Assembly: GCA_026004655.1 (NCBI GenBank)
Contig: BPJO01000001.1
Coordinates: 186,001-250,000, forward strand
Length of the DNA: 64,000 nucleotides
Direction of reading: 5' to 3'
Origin: Phycisphaerae bacterium
GTDB lineage: Bacteria; Planctomycetota; Phycisphaerae; Tepidisphaerales; Tepidisphaeraceae
The position numbers and the translations under genes are program-made. Below, piece by piece: positions 29,672-39,091 of the stretch (the first letter of the stretch is position 1; each line of letters starts with the position of its first letter). The notes below the pieces were generated by a model that was given only the letters and a program-made list of their open reading frames with translations, had not been told where the DNA came from and searched no databases.

Positions 29672-30702
29672 CAGAACAACGATTCGTCGGGTTCTGACGA
29701 CGGGACCCATTTGAATCCCAGATGTTCATAAGCCGATCGTGTCGCCCTGCGTCCTTGGCGGGTCCGGGTAACCATTCCCTTTTGCAACAGATAAGGTTCG
29801 ACCACATCCACCAAAGTGTCCGTTTCTTCACCGATGGTGGCCGCCAGGGCTTCGATCCCCGCAGGTCCACCCTTGTAAATCTCGATCAACGTTCTTAAAA
29901 AGGTCCGGTCCAATTCATCCAACCCCTGGGCATCGATTCCTTCCAGCGCCAAAGCCGACTTCACAATCGGTTCGGTCAGCTTTCCCTTGCCTTCGACAAG
30001 CGCATAATCCCGAACCCGTCTGAGAAGCCGATTGGCGATTCGGGGTGTTCCACGGGATCGGTGGGCAATCTCGATAATGGCAGGCGGTTCATACTCCACC
30101 CCCAACAGGGCTGCGTTTGCACGCAAAATCATCTCCAACGACTCCGGTGAATAAAACTCCAAGTGCAAAGGTAAACCGAACCGGGACCGCATCGGACCGG
30201 TGATCAAACCGATCCGGGTTGTCGCCCCGATCAATGTAAAACGGGGTAACGGGATCGTGACGCTTCGCGCGTGGGTACCGCTATCCAACGTAATATCGAC
30301 TTTGAAATCCTCCATCGCCGGGTAGAGGTATTCTTCGATGACCGCGTTCAAACGATGGATCTCATCAATAAATAGAACATCCCCTTCTGAAAGACGATTC
30401 AAAATCCCCACGATATCGGCCGGTTTGGTCAAGGCCGGTCCGCTAGTGACATGCACGACAGACCCCATCTCGTTGGCAATCACGTGGGCCAAAGTCGTTT
30501 TCCCAAGCCCCGGCGGACCGTGCAAAAGGACGTGTTCCATCGGTTCGTGACGTGACCGGGCGGCTTGGACCGCTATTGACAGTTTACGAATCAATGACTC
30601 CTGCCCGACGTAATCAGCAAAAGACCGAGGACGAAGCGCGTAGTTAAATCGTTGTTCTTCTTGACCTTGGGATTCGGCGGAAATGATTCGTTCTCTAGCC
30701 AT
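29671..30702 (-). CDS. ruvB: Holliday junction branch migration ATPase RuvB
   Basis: A 343-residue AAA+ motor with Walker A GPPGLGKTTLA, Walker B LFIDEIHR, sensor-1 GATTR and the DNA-binding winged helix C-terminus (YLLQKGMVTRTRQGRRAT). It drives Holliday junctions through the RuvA tetramer. ruvA lies just upstream with a 33-base gap. No ruvC is adjacent. Confidence 0.95.
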   Translation of the reverse strand: MARERIISAESQGQEEQRFNYALRPRSFADYVGQESLIRKLSIAVQAARSRHEPMEHVLLHGPPGLGKTTLAHVIANEMGSVVHVTSGPALTKPADIVGILNRLSEGDVLFIDEIHRLNAVIEEYLYPAMEDFKVDITLDSGTHARSVTIPLPRFTLIGATTRIGLITGPMRSRFGLPLHLEFYSPESLEMILRANAALLGVEYEPPAIIEIAHRSRGTPRIANRLLRRVRDYALVEGKGKLTEPIVKSALALEGIDAQGLDELDRTFLRTLIEIYKGGPAGIEALAATIGEETDTLVDVVEPYLLQKGMVTRTRQGRRATRSAYEHLGFKWVPSSEPDESLF

Positions 30703-30735
30703 AGCGGTTCATCCGTGGTCTGAAATCGGAACAGG

Positions 30736-31359
30736 CTAACTCCGAAGCTTAAGCATCTCTCGGATCAGTTGTTCAGGACGTTGTAAATCAGGATAGGCTT
30801 TCCTGGCGCGATCGAGCAAAATCTCGGCGTTATATCGTGATTCCCCCAAAGCCACCAACGCGACTACAGCATCTTCATCCACGGCGGATCGAACCGTTGA
30901 CGAAGGGGGGGGCATCGGTTGGTCCGGGTCAACGGTCTCCATGAATGCCCCGAGCTTTCCGCTTAATTCAGCAACGATGAGTTCGGCCGTACGCTTACCG
31001 ATGCCTTTTAGACCGGTCAAAAATCGGGTGTCACGTCTTTCGATCGCTGAGGCGATCTCCGGAACGGGAACCGTTAAAGCTCGAAGGGCCGTCCGCGGGC
31101 CGATCCCCTTGACGGTAATGAACTGCTCGAAAAAACGTTTATCTCGGGATTGACGAAACCCGATCAAAGCCGGTTCAAAAAAATTCCCATCTCCCTGTAG
31201 GAAAAAGAGGGTATGAAAAACGGTTTCGGTTCCGACCTGTCTTCCGAGCGGTTCGACATCGGCTGAGGGAATCAGGATCTCGTATTCGATCGGGCCGACT
31301 TGCAGATAGGCCCGATCATCCTGCAAACGTGTAAGGATTCCGGTCAGACAGGAAATCAT
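30736..31359 (-). CDS. ruvA: Holliday junction DNA-binding protein RuvA
   Basis: A 207-residue protein: an OB-fold domain (MISCLTGILTRLQDDRAYLQVG), tandem helix-hairpin-helix motifs (VKGIGPRTALRAL and LKGIGKRTAELIVAEL), and a C-terminal three-helix domain (VALVALGESRYNAEILL) for RuvB contact. The ATG at 31359 is preferred to the adjacent TTG. It forms an operon with ruvB. Confidence 0.93.
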   Translation of the reverse strand: MISCLTGILTRLQDDRAYLQVGPIEYEILIPSADVEPLGRQVGTETVFHTLFFLQGDGNFFEPALIGFRQSRDKRFFEQFITVKGIGPRTALRALTVPVPEIASAIERRDTRFLTGLKGIGKRTAELIVAELSGKLGAFMETVDPDQPMPPPSSTVRSAVDEDAVVALVALGESRYNAEILLDRARKAYPDLQRPEQLIREMLKLRS

Positions 31360-31383
31360 CAAGACGGAGATTACTCTTAAACC

Positions 31384-31794
31384 CTACGGTTGGGAAATGT
31401 TCGAACCAGGATTCCGTTCTGTGCGTGGTGAAAACGACGTGATGACCGGGGCAGCTGACAACCGAGAGGTTGCTTGCCACGACCACCATGACCAGGCAGG
31501 TTCGAAAAAAGAAGTCGTCGTCCAACCATCGCTCGGAGCAGAACTTTCATCCCAGCCTTGGACGGAACCGGTTACTTGAGAAACACCCGAACTATGAAAA
31601 GTCGCGTCAGCAAGGGCTTGTTCGAGCTTTTGATGAGTCAGGCGCGTCGATCTAGTCGGCTGCACCCGTAGATCGTTGAAAAAATAAGCCCCGATTCCCA
31701 GGACTCCTGCATGAAGAACCACCGCGATAACAGCTGACAAGCCGATCCGACGCCAGGGATGATCTCGAAATGGACGTACAGGGAAATGATTCAT
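31384..31794 (-). CDS. Hypothetical membrane-anchored protein
   Basis: A 136-residue protein with a basic N-terminus, one membrane helix (LSAVIAVVLHAGVLGIGAYFF, about residues 18-38, like the anchor of TonB-type proteins), then a Ser/Trp-rich external tail. No domain was recognised. It lies just upstream of ruvA on the same strand. Confidence 0.45.
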   Translation of the reverse strand: MNHFPVRPFRDHPWRRIGLSAVIAVVLHAGVLGIGAYFFNDLRVQPTRSTRLTHQKLEQALADATFHSSGVSQVTGSVQGWDESSAPSDGWTTTSFFEPAWSWWSWQATSRLSAAPVITSFSPRTERNPGSNISQP

Positions 31795-31802
31795 TCACGT
31801 AC

Positions 31803-32168
31803 CTACCGGTTCGGTTCACCAGGAGAATCCGAATCAATCGGGTTTTGCGAAAGGATCTGATCCAGATGTGCCGAAAAAGCCCCATTGCTGAGGATCTGGT
31901 CGATCCCGGCTTGTCGGGCTTGTTGAAAAACGGGAGTCGCGACGTGCGAACAGAATCCGACAACATGCCCACCATATTTTTGCTTCCAGACGATAACGGT
32001 ATCAAGGGCTTGGGGGTCATTTAGATCTGCAATCAACCGGTCGGCGGACGTATTGAGTAACTTCGATGCGTCGCGGATGACTTGAAAAGCGATCCCTTTG
32101 GCCCGAGCCGTGGCGACCACCTTGCTGCTGAACAGGAGATCACGGATGTAGATCAGGACCGGTTGCAT
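31803..32168 (-). CDS. Small receiver-like protein of unknown function
   Basis: A 121-residue protein starting MQPVLIYIRDLLFSSKV. It has alternating hydrophobic strands and helices (DTVIVWKQKYGGHVVGFCSHV, FQQARQAGIDQILSNGAF) that resemble a response-regulator receiver fold. The phosphoacceptor Asp is not in the usual strand, so it may be a pseudo-receiver. It is divergent from motA. Confidence 0.5.
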   Translation of the reverse strand: MQPVLIYIRDLLFSSKVVATARAKGIAFQVIRDASKLLNTSADRLIADLNDPQALDTVIVWKQKYGGHVVGFCSHVATPVFQQARQAGIDQILSNGAFSAHLDQILSQNPIDSDSPGEPNR

Positions 32169-32334
32169 AACGTCCTTTTTATCATAGCTTGGCGTGGAGC
32201 AAAAAACATCCCGCGTCCAATAACTCACGTCAAAAGCCTCTCCTGACCGATACAACCGATAAGCCGCAGGACAAACCTGCGAAGCAACCGAATTTTGCAG
32301 GCGAGACGTTCGTCTCCCGAGGTAGAACCTGAAA

Positions 32335-33117
32335 ATGGATCTGGCAACGATCATCGGATATGTGCTGGCTTGGGGGTGTCTGGCCTACGGAATGTTTCAT
32401 GCCTCTCACGGCGCGATTGGGGCCTATATCAAGCCCGGAGAAGTGATCCTGGTGGGAGGCTGCGCTTTGGGGGCCGCGATCGCGTCGATGCCGCTAGCAA
32501 GCATTACCGGTGCACTGATGGCCGGGAAAAAGATGCTGTTCAGCAAACACACACACATCGATCATCTGATCAAGGAGATCGTGCAATATGCCGAAACAGC
32601 CCGACGGGACGGGGTATTAGCGCTGGAACAAGTCGCCCGTGAGGCGCCGGACCCGTTTTTGCGTCGGGGTCTGCAACTGACGATAGACGGAACAGACCCG
32701 GAAATGATCGAACGGATCATGCGGATCGAAGTCGATGCCATGTTAGAACGTCATAAACACGGTAAACATTTCTGGGCGTCACTGGCCAAGTTCGGTCCGG
32801 GTTGCGGTCTGATCGCGTGTCTGACGGCCCAGGTGGCCATGTTCCGAAATCTCGACGGTGACGCGGCTGCTATCGGTGCCGCGTTGGCAGTGGCGTTGGT
32901 AGGAACCTTGTACGGAGCATTGCTTCAGAACATGATCGCCGGTCCGATCGCCGAAAAGCTAGGCATCCTGTCCAAAGAAGAGGGATTTGAAAAGGAAATC
33001 ATTCTACAAGGTGTGCTAAGCATCCAGGCGGGCAACAACCCTCGCGTGGTTGAAATGCAATTATTGAGTTTTTTGAGCGCCAAACAACAAGCAGCCGCGA
33101 TGAAAGCGGCCGCCTGA
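32335..33117 (+). CDS. motA: Flagellar motor stator protein MotA
   Basis: A 260-residue MotA/ExbB-type protein with four membrane helices: residues about 5-25, 34-52, a pair around 155-175 (GPGCGLIACLTAQVAMFRNL), and 183-205 (AALAVALVGTLYGALLQNMIAGPIAEKL). The conserved Pro in the third helix is present (FGPGCG). The usual GT that follows is AC here. It forms the proton or sodium channel with MotB, whose gene starts 48 bases downstream. It shows the organism is, or recently was, flagellated. Confidence 0.9.
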   Translation: MDLATIIGYVLAWGCLAYGMFHASHGAIGAYIKPGEVILVGGCALGAAIASMPLASITGALMAGKKMLFSKHTHIDHLIKEIVQYAETARRDGVLALEQVAREAPDPFLRRGLQLTIDGTDPEMIERIMRIEVDAMLERHKHGKHFWASLAKFGPGCGLIACLTAQVAMFRNLDGDAAAIGAALAVALVGTLYGALLQNMIAGPIAEKLGILSKEEGFEKEIILQGVLSIQAGNNPRVVEMQLLSFLSAKQQAAAMKAAA

Positions 33118-33165
33118 TCAAAACCATAACCGTTCAACCGGGTCTGACACAGGAACCGATACTTC

Positions 33166-33948
33166 ATGGCCAAGGGATGCAAAAAATGTGACCCGCACGA
33201 GTTGTGCGAAGAGTGCCCGGAATGGATTTTCACGTTGGCCGATCTGATCATGTGCATGATGGGGTTGTTCGTGATCATGTGGGTTTTGAAACCGGGGGGA
33301 AGCCCTCAGACGGCCGCCGCACAAGACCCCAAAGATCAGCAACAATGGCTCGAAACAGTAGGCGAGATCCGAAAAGGATTCGGGTATGTTCCGGACCCCG
33401 GGTCGTCGGATCCGGTGGACCAAGCAATGATCGCCAAGCAGATGCGCCTGGTCGGTCCCGGGGAAAAGGGCACTCAAAAAGACCCGCAGGATGCCGCCGA
33501 GGGTACCGATCCGCAGGTGCAGAACATCCGTCCGAGCAAGCTGGCTGCGGTCGGAACGCAAATCAATTTCGAACCCGGGGAAACAATTCTGGATTCTGAG
33601 GACAAGCGTCGACTCGATCAGATCGCTGATCGGATCCGGGGGTTGAGGTTTATCGTGATAATCAAAGGTCATTCATCCCGAGATGACTTACCCGAATCGG
33701 CTTCTTCACAGGCGTTCATGCACCTATCGATCCAACGAGCACAACTGGCTGCGGAATATCTGGTCGAACGCGGAGTTGCACCGGAAGTGCTCCGAGTTCA
33801 GGGGTGCTCGATTTTCGAACCGATTCGTCAAAACGCCTACACCCGTGATCTGCAGTCAGCCAACCGTCGGGTGGACGTATTTTCCACCGATTTGATTATC
33901 CCGGATTTGCAAGATCCGAACCGGGTTTCCCTAACACCCCCTCATTAA
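33166..33948 (+). CDS. motB: Flagellar motor stator protein MotB with Cys-rich N-terminus
   Basis: A 260-residue MotB: one membrane helix (FTLADLIMCMMGLFVIMWVL) with the ion-binding Asp26, a linker, and an OmpA-like peptidoglycan domain (INFEPGETILDSEDKRRLDQIA, GHSSRDD, ANRRVDVF). The short cytoplasmic tail contains C5, C8, C14 and C17 (C-x2-C-x5-C-x2-C), like a small zinc or metal knuckle. This is not typical of MotB. It is paired with motA. Confidence 0.9.
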   Translation: MAKGCKKCDPHELCEECPEWIFTLADLIMCMMGLFVIMWVLKPGGSPQTAAAQDPKDQQQWLETVGEIRKGFGYVPDPGSSDPVDQAMIAKQMRLVGPGEKGTQKDPQDAAEGTDPQVQNIRPSKLAAVGTQINFEPGETILDSEDKRRLDQIADRIRGLRFIVIIKGHSSRDDLPESASSQAFMHLSIQRAQLAAEYLVERGVAPEVLRVQGCSIFEPIRQNAYTRDLQSANRRVDVFSTDLIIPDLQDPNRVSLTPPH

Positions 33949-33959
33949 AAGAATGGGGT

Positions 33960-34364
33960 TCAGGTCGGGACAGATTGGTTGGGATAGCGCGTCTTGATAG
34001 GCTGGACAAGTTCCAGTTCGTTTCCGTCAGGATCTTTGAAAAATGCGATTTTGACCTCTGGATCGTTTTCAGGAAAGAGTTTGGGGGGAATGTGGAAAAC
34101 GATTCCTTTTCCCAACAATTCCTGATAAGCCGCGTCCACGTCCGGGACTTCAAACGCAAAATGCACCCAACCCGTACGTGAAGGATGAACAGGTTCATTG
34201 CGTTCAATGATTTCGATAGTCGTGCTCCCGGCCTGAAGGAATACAATATTCCGTCCATCGAAACGCCCGACGGGCTTGAGGCCGAGTACTACCGTGTAAA
34301 AATCCACAATTCTGGGAAATTGGGGGGTGCATAACGCCACATGATGGGTGTGAGTAATAATCAT
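33960..34364 (-). CDS. VOC-family protein (glyoxalase/bleomycin-resistance fold)
   Basis: A 134-residue protein with HTHHVALCTPQFPRIVDFYTVVLG at the start and a metal-ligand-like WVHFAFEVPD. AFFKDPDGNELELVQP closes the second beta-alpha-beta-beta-beta module. This is the lactoylglutathione lyase superfamily layout. The ATG at 34364 is chosen because it gives the normal N-terminus. Substrate unknown. Confidence 0.8.
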   Translation of the reverse strand: MIITHTHHVALCTPQFPRIVDFYTVVLGLKPVGRFDGRNIVFLQAGSTTIEIIERNEPVHPSRTGWVHFAFEVPDVDAAYQELLGKGIVFHIPPKLFPENDPEVKIAFFKDPDGNELELVQPIKTRYPNQSVPT

Positions 34365-34499
34365 GTCCCTGATTTTCGAACCGGGTCGGCTTTTTGCAAC
34401 AAGACGGTTCGATCCAAGATCCCCCAAGCGGCTAGGATGACTTGACATTGACCGAGAAATCCGAATACTAGCCCCTCTTTCGATTTTCGGAGCCGAGTT

Positions 34500-34811
34500 A
34501 TGTACGCAGTGATCGACCAGAACAGCAAACAATATAAAGTGAGCGTCGGGGATACCATTCGTCTAGACACTCCTTACGATCCCGAAGTCAAAACCATAAC
34601 GTTTGACCGGGTGCTTTTGGTCAGTGGTGACGGGCAAGCCAAAATCGGTACCCCCGTGGTGGAGGGCGCTCGGGTCGAAGCTCAGGTACTTCGTGAAGCC
34701 AAGGGCAAGAAAATCACCACCGTAAAATATGCCCGCCGCAAGGGTTATCACAAAAAAATCGGGCACCGACAGTACTTTACCGAAGTCAAAATCACGGCGA
34801 TCAATGCCTGA
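34500..34811 (+). CDS. rplU: 50S ribosomal protein L21
   Basis: A 103-residue L21 (MYAVIDQNSKQYKVSVGDTI, FDRVLLV, VKYARRKGYHKKIGHRQYFTEVKI). It binds 23S rRNA in the large subunit. In most bacteria rpmA (L27) follows directly. Here a strong hairpin terminator follows 30 bases downstream and then unrelated sequence, so L27 must be elsewhere. Confidence 0.95.
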   Translation: MYAVIDQNSKQYKVSVGDTIRLDTPYDPEVKTITFDRVLLVSGDGQAKIGTPVVEGARVEAQVLREAKGKKITTVKYARRKGYHKKIGHRQYFTEVKITAINA

Positions 34812-34841
34812 TCGGTGTCGATATCCATCGTCAATCCCTCA

Positions 34842-34872
34842 ACAACCCCGTCCCAAGACGGGGTTGTGTTTT
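34842..34872 (+). terminator. Rho-independent terminator after rplU
   Basis: A perfect 11-base stem (ACAACCCCGTC with GACGGGGTTGT) closes a CCAA loop and runs into a GTTTT stretch. It ends the rplU transcript. Confidence 0.8.
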
Positions 34873-35037
34873 GCGGTCGGTCAGCGCATTTGAGTTCGAA
34901 ATCACCTTCAGGACGATCCCGAGGCAGGATTGTCCGGATGATGCTTCGTTCACCCCCACGACTAACCAGAATGATTTCCCCCCCGGAGTCATCCATCACT
35001 CAAACCCAACCGAGGGATGCAACCGAATACAATCCAA

Positions 35038-36666
35038 TCATCCCACCACGGATTTGAAGTGATTGATCAAACCGTTCGTCGATGAATCATGGGATGTCAC
35101 CGTCCCCGGCGATTCAAGTTCAGGGAGAATGACGTTAGCGAGCTGTTTGCCTAGTTCGACGCCCCATTGATCAAAGCTGTTAATATTCCAAATGATCCCC
35201 TGCGTGAAAATCTTGTGCTCGTACAACGCGATTAACTGTCCGAGCGTGTAAGGAGTGATTTGTTTGACCAGGATCGAATTAGTCGGACGATTTCCCGGGA
35301 ACGTCCGGTGCTGAACGAGCTGGGGCGAGGCTTTATCTCCCAGCTCCTTTTGAACCGTTTCCGAAGTCTTCCCAAAAGCCAAGGCTTCGGTCTGCGCAAA
35401 GAAATTGCTCATCAGCATTAAGTGATGTTTTCCCAAGGGGTTATGTGTTTTACAGGCCCCGATGAAATCACACGGAATGAGTTTCGTGCCCTGGTGGATC
35501 AGCTGATAGAACGCGTGCTGACCGTTGGTGCCCGGTTCGCCCCAGATGATCGGACCGGTCTGGTAATCGACGACCTGTCCGTCACGATCCACATATTTCC
35601 CGTTGGATTCCATGTCTCCCTGTTGGAAATAAGCCGCGAATCGGTGCAGGTACTGGTCATAGGGCAAAATGGCCTGCGACTGGGCCCCGAAGAAATTGTT
35701 GTACCAGATGCCCAACAGCCCCAAAATCACCGGCATGTTGCTTTCCAACGGGGCCTGCACGAAGTGCCTGTCCATCGAATGCCCCCCTTCCAGAAGTTGC
35801 TCGAAGTGGTTAAATCCGATCGTCAACGCGATGGACAACCCGATGGCAGACCACAATGAATACCGTCCGCCCACCCAGTCCCAGAAACCGAACATGTTGG
35901 CAACGTCGATCCCGAACTTGCTGACCTCTTTGGCATTGGTAGAGACCGCGACAAAATGCCTCGCAACTGCCTTTTCATCCTTAACCTTTGCCAGGAACCA
36001 TTCCCGCGCCGAATGAGCGTTGGCCAACGTTTCCTGAGTCGTGAAAGTCTTGGAAGCAATGATGAACAAAACCGTCTCCGGGTCCACCCGTTTCAATGTC
36101 TCAGCGATATGGGTCCCGTCCACGTTGCTGACAAAATGAGCACGAATTCCCGGAACCGTGTAAGGTTTGAGGGCTTCAGTGACCATGACAGGTCCTAAAT
36201 CCGAACCCCCGATCCCGATGTTTACAATATCCGTGATCTTTTTCCCGGTATAACCGACATGTTGACCTTGATGAACAGCGTTACAGAATCGTTTCATCGA
36301 TTCAAGCACTTTGTTGACCTCCGGCATCACGTCTTGTCCGTCTACCAGAATCGGCGTATTGGACCGGTTCCGTAAAGCTACATGCAGCACGGCCCGGTTC
36401 TCCGTGCAATTGATCTTCTCCCCGCGAAACATCCTTTCCCGCCACTGCTCCAGACCGGCTTGTTTAGCTAGACCCAAAAGCAATTTCATCGTTTCCGACG
36501 TAATCCGGTTTTTTGAATAATCCAGAAGAATGTCCTCGAACTGAATCGAAAACCGGTTAAACCGGTCCGATTCCAACTTAAACAGGTCTCGTAGATGTAC
36601 CTGTTTCATCTGATCGTAATGTTTGACCAAAGCCTGATATGCCGCCGATTGGGTAAACGTGCTCAT
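35038..36666 (-). CDS. pgi: Glucose-6-phosphate isomerase
   Basis: A 542-residue PGI interconverting glucose-6-P and fructose-6-P. It has [29 protein letters not shown] (phosphate-binding), [12 protein letters not shown], the catalytic Glu in [18 protein letters not shown], and C-terminal [14 protein letters not shown]. The ATG at 36666 gives the standard N-terminus; an upstream in-frame start adds 12 unlikely residues. It is the last core gene before the island. Confidence 0.95.
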   Translation of the reverse strand: MSTFTQSAAYQALVKHYDQMKQVHLRDLFKLESDRFNRFSIQFEDILLDYSKNRITSETMKLLLGLAKQAGLEQWRERMFRGEKINCTENRAVLHVALRNRSNTPILVDGQDVMPEVNKVLESMKRFCNAVHQGQHVGYTGKKITDIVNIGIGGSDLGPVMVTEALKPYTVPGIRAHFVSNVDGTHIAETLKRVDPETVLFIIASKTFTTQETLANAHSAREWFLAKVKDEKAVARHFVAVSTNAKEVSKFGIDVANMFGFWDWVGGRYSLWSAIGLSIALTIGFNHFEQLLEGGHSMDRHFVQAPLESNMPVILGLLGIWYNNFFGAQSQAILPYDQYLHRFAAYFQQGDMESNGKYVDRDGQVVDYQTGPIIWGEPGTNGQHAFYQLIHQGTKLIPCDFIGACKTHNPLGKHHLMLMSNFFAQTEALAFGKTSETVQKELGDKASPQLVQHRTFPGNRPTNSILVKQITPYTLGQLIALYEHKIFTQGIIWNINSFDQWGVELGKQLANVILPELESPGTVTSHDSSTNGLINHFKSVVG

Positions 36667-36806
36667 AGAAAAAGTTCCAAAAAGCCTCTTGCAGCCTGTC
36701 AATCACTAGTTTACGAACTCCTGACAAGGATTCACCCCCCCGAGCGTCAAAACACGTTCTTTATCCCTAGTCAAACTCTCTCACCTCCGGTATGATGCCC
36801 TTGCCC

Positions 36807-37297
<491 letters not shown>

Positions 37298-37301
<4 letters not shown>

Positions 37302-38288
37302 AAGTGCAGTACGAGTACGACGGGACCGGGCGGCGGATCCAGAAGATCTTCGCCGGCACGTCGGTCGCGGATGAAGACACGTACTACACCGAAGGGTTCC
37401 AGGCGATCGAGACGCGCCGGTCGTTCGCTACCGCGACGCGAACGGACATACAACCAGCACGTCCACCGGTGACGGCACGCTGGAGGAGACGCTTTACGTG
37501 ACCTACGACGGGAACTTCAACGTGACAGGGTTAGTGCAGGAAAACCAGACGTTCGTCGAGCGGTATGTGTATACGCCGTATGGCGACCGCAAGGTGCTTG
37601 ATGCGAACTTCACCGACGACTCAGACAATCTGACGGACTACGATTCCCAGTTGGGTCATCAGGGGCTGAGGATCGATGCCGAGAGCGGGACGTACTACAA
37701 CCGGGCGAGACAACTTCATTCGGGGCTGGGGAACTTCACGCGGCGTGATCCGCTGCTGACTGAGTACCAAGATGGGATGAGCTTGTATCAGTACGTACAG
37801 GGAAATCCAAGCGCCAATGAGGATCCGACCGGCAGGTGTCTCATTGCTGTATACTGCGGAGGTGTGGCGAGTGGTCAGCAGAATTGCGGGCGCTAATCCA
37901 TGACGCTCTGGGAAGTGCGGCCATCGATGGCAGTGGTGGCAATGTGAACAAATTTCCAACACCGTTACCAGCGCCAACAGCGTGGGGTATTCGCGGCCCC
38001 GCTACAAAGTTCCCGCAGACAGTTTGCGATTGTCTCCGTTCTTCAATCTCTGAGTGGAACCAGTTGAAAATTCCACGGGACCATCTCAGTAATAACTCCA
38101 ACTGGTCGCTGAAATGTCTCACCAAGCAGTGCGAGATTCCAATTCGGTGGTCAGGGTTACCCAGAGGTCCAGTGTTGGATCGATCGGCAGGTTTGCATGG
38201 TCCGTTGTCGTCGCAGCCGATCGGGTTCAACTCAACCACATGGACCATGAAGAGCTGGGTTACCGCCGAGAAAACCGAATGTCCGTAA
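37298..38288 (+). pseudogene. Truncated, frameshifted YD-repeat (Rhs) protein C-terminus
   Basis: The fragments join as VQYEYDGTGRRIQKIFAGTS, then VTYDGNFNVTGLVQENQTFV and RYVYTPYGDRKVL. After these come the RHS core end motif LGHQGLRIDAESGTYYNRAR, RRDPLLTEYQDGMSLYQYV and NPSANEDPTG. After a shift near 37890 the tail reads ALIHDALGSAAIDGSGG and FPQTVCDCLRSSISEWNQL, a C-terminus unlike that of the larger Rhs gene at 59-61 kb. Further shifts lie near 37420 and 38160. The 5' part is gone, cut at the recombinase remnant. It is a dead toxin-type tail, perhaps an old displaced tip. Confidence 0.7.
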
Positions 38289-38344
38289 GATTTCTGTCTT
38301 AAAGAGCCAGTACTGGACACAGTCACCATAGGGGCGGGTGGGAT

Positions 38345-38600
38345 ATGAACATGTGCGTTGAACTGCCGAGCTGCCGAGTATGGTGGATCAAGACTGCACT
38401 CATTTTGTTTACTGCTCTTTTTATCGCGGGGGGCTTCCTACTGGACTTGGCTTCGCACTCGCTACGATGCCGCAGTCCGTCAGATCGAGGTCAACGGTGG
38501 CGCTGTAAGCGCTGATCGCGACGGACGAGTATTGGGACGCGCCGCTAGGCGAACGGTGACGATACGGTTGTCGATCTTCCCGGTCGACCCACAGTGCTGA
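38345..38600 (+). pseudogene. Small membrane protein remnant downstream of the Rhs tail
   Basis: A frame from ATG 38345 gives MNMCVELPSCRVWWIKTALI and a membrane helix (LFTALFIAGGFLL), then stops at 38515. A shifted frame reads on as RTRYDAAVRQIEVNGGAVSADRDG up to 38600, which looks like the true continuation. Its place just after an Rhs tail is where immunity genes usually sit, but this is only positional. Confidence 0.4.
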
Positions 38601-38604
38601 CGCT

Positions 38605-39003
38605 ACACGCTCAGCGTCTTGTCCCCCCCCTTATTCGCCGCTGACGTCTCGTCGACGATCCCGATCACCCCCGGTTCGTCCTTCGACTCACCCGGTGCCG
38701 GCAAAGGTCCGGCAATGACCCGCGGGCGGATGATTCCCCGCAGGGGAACGTGGTTCCACGTGTAGTTGGGACAATAACTCCTGCAACGTCCGCGCAGCCA
38801 TGCCCACCTACAGTGTCATCGGTCCGGCGCTTTTAGCGAGGTAGACCACTGATCAACCCCCGCGCATAGGCCTCCAGATGCCTCCGCACACCTTTGTCGG
38901 CAAACACGGCCATATCGTCTTGATGTGGTCGCTTTAACGCATCACCCATACGACGAATCTGTTCCCGCTCCACCCAGACCTCAATGTCGGATACTGGATT
39001 CAT
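38605..39003 (-). pseudogene. IS701-family-like transposase N-terminal remnant
   Basis: Minus-strand reading gives RRHLEAYARGLISGLPRKSA, AARTLQELLSQ and, after frame changes, RPRVIAGPLPAPGESKDEP and GIVDETSAANKGGDKT. Together these are the start of an IS701-type DDE transposase, including the GI(V/I)DET region with the first catalytic Asp. At least two frameshifts and loss of the C-terminal half make it inactive. Confidence 0.55.
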
Positions 39004-39091
39004 CGGAACATCGAGCACAGATTCGTGAGCGGAAGTTGCGCTGGATGCTAAGGAAGGGGGACCCAGACGCGTCTGTCCTGTCTCATCGGTG

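Noticed and set aside
34825-34999. Minus-strand frame between rplU and pgi (starts MDDSGGEIILVSRGG)
   Set aside because: The first part looks protein-like, but the frame crosses the rplU terminator and runs into rplU, so a real gene is doubtful.
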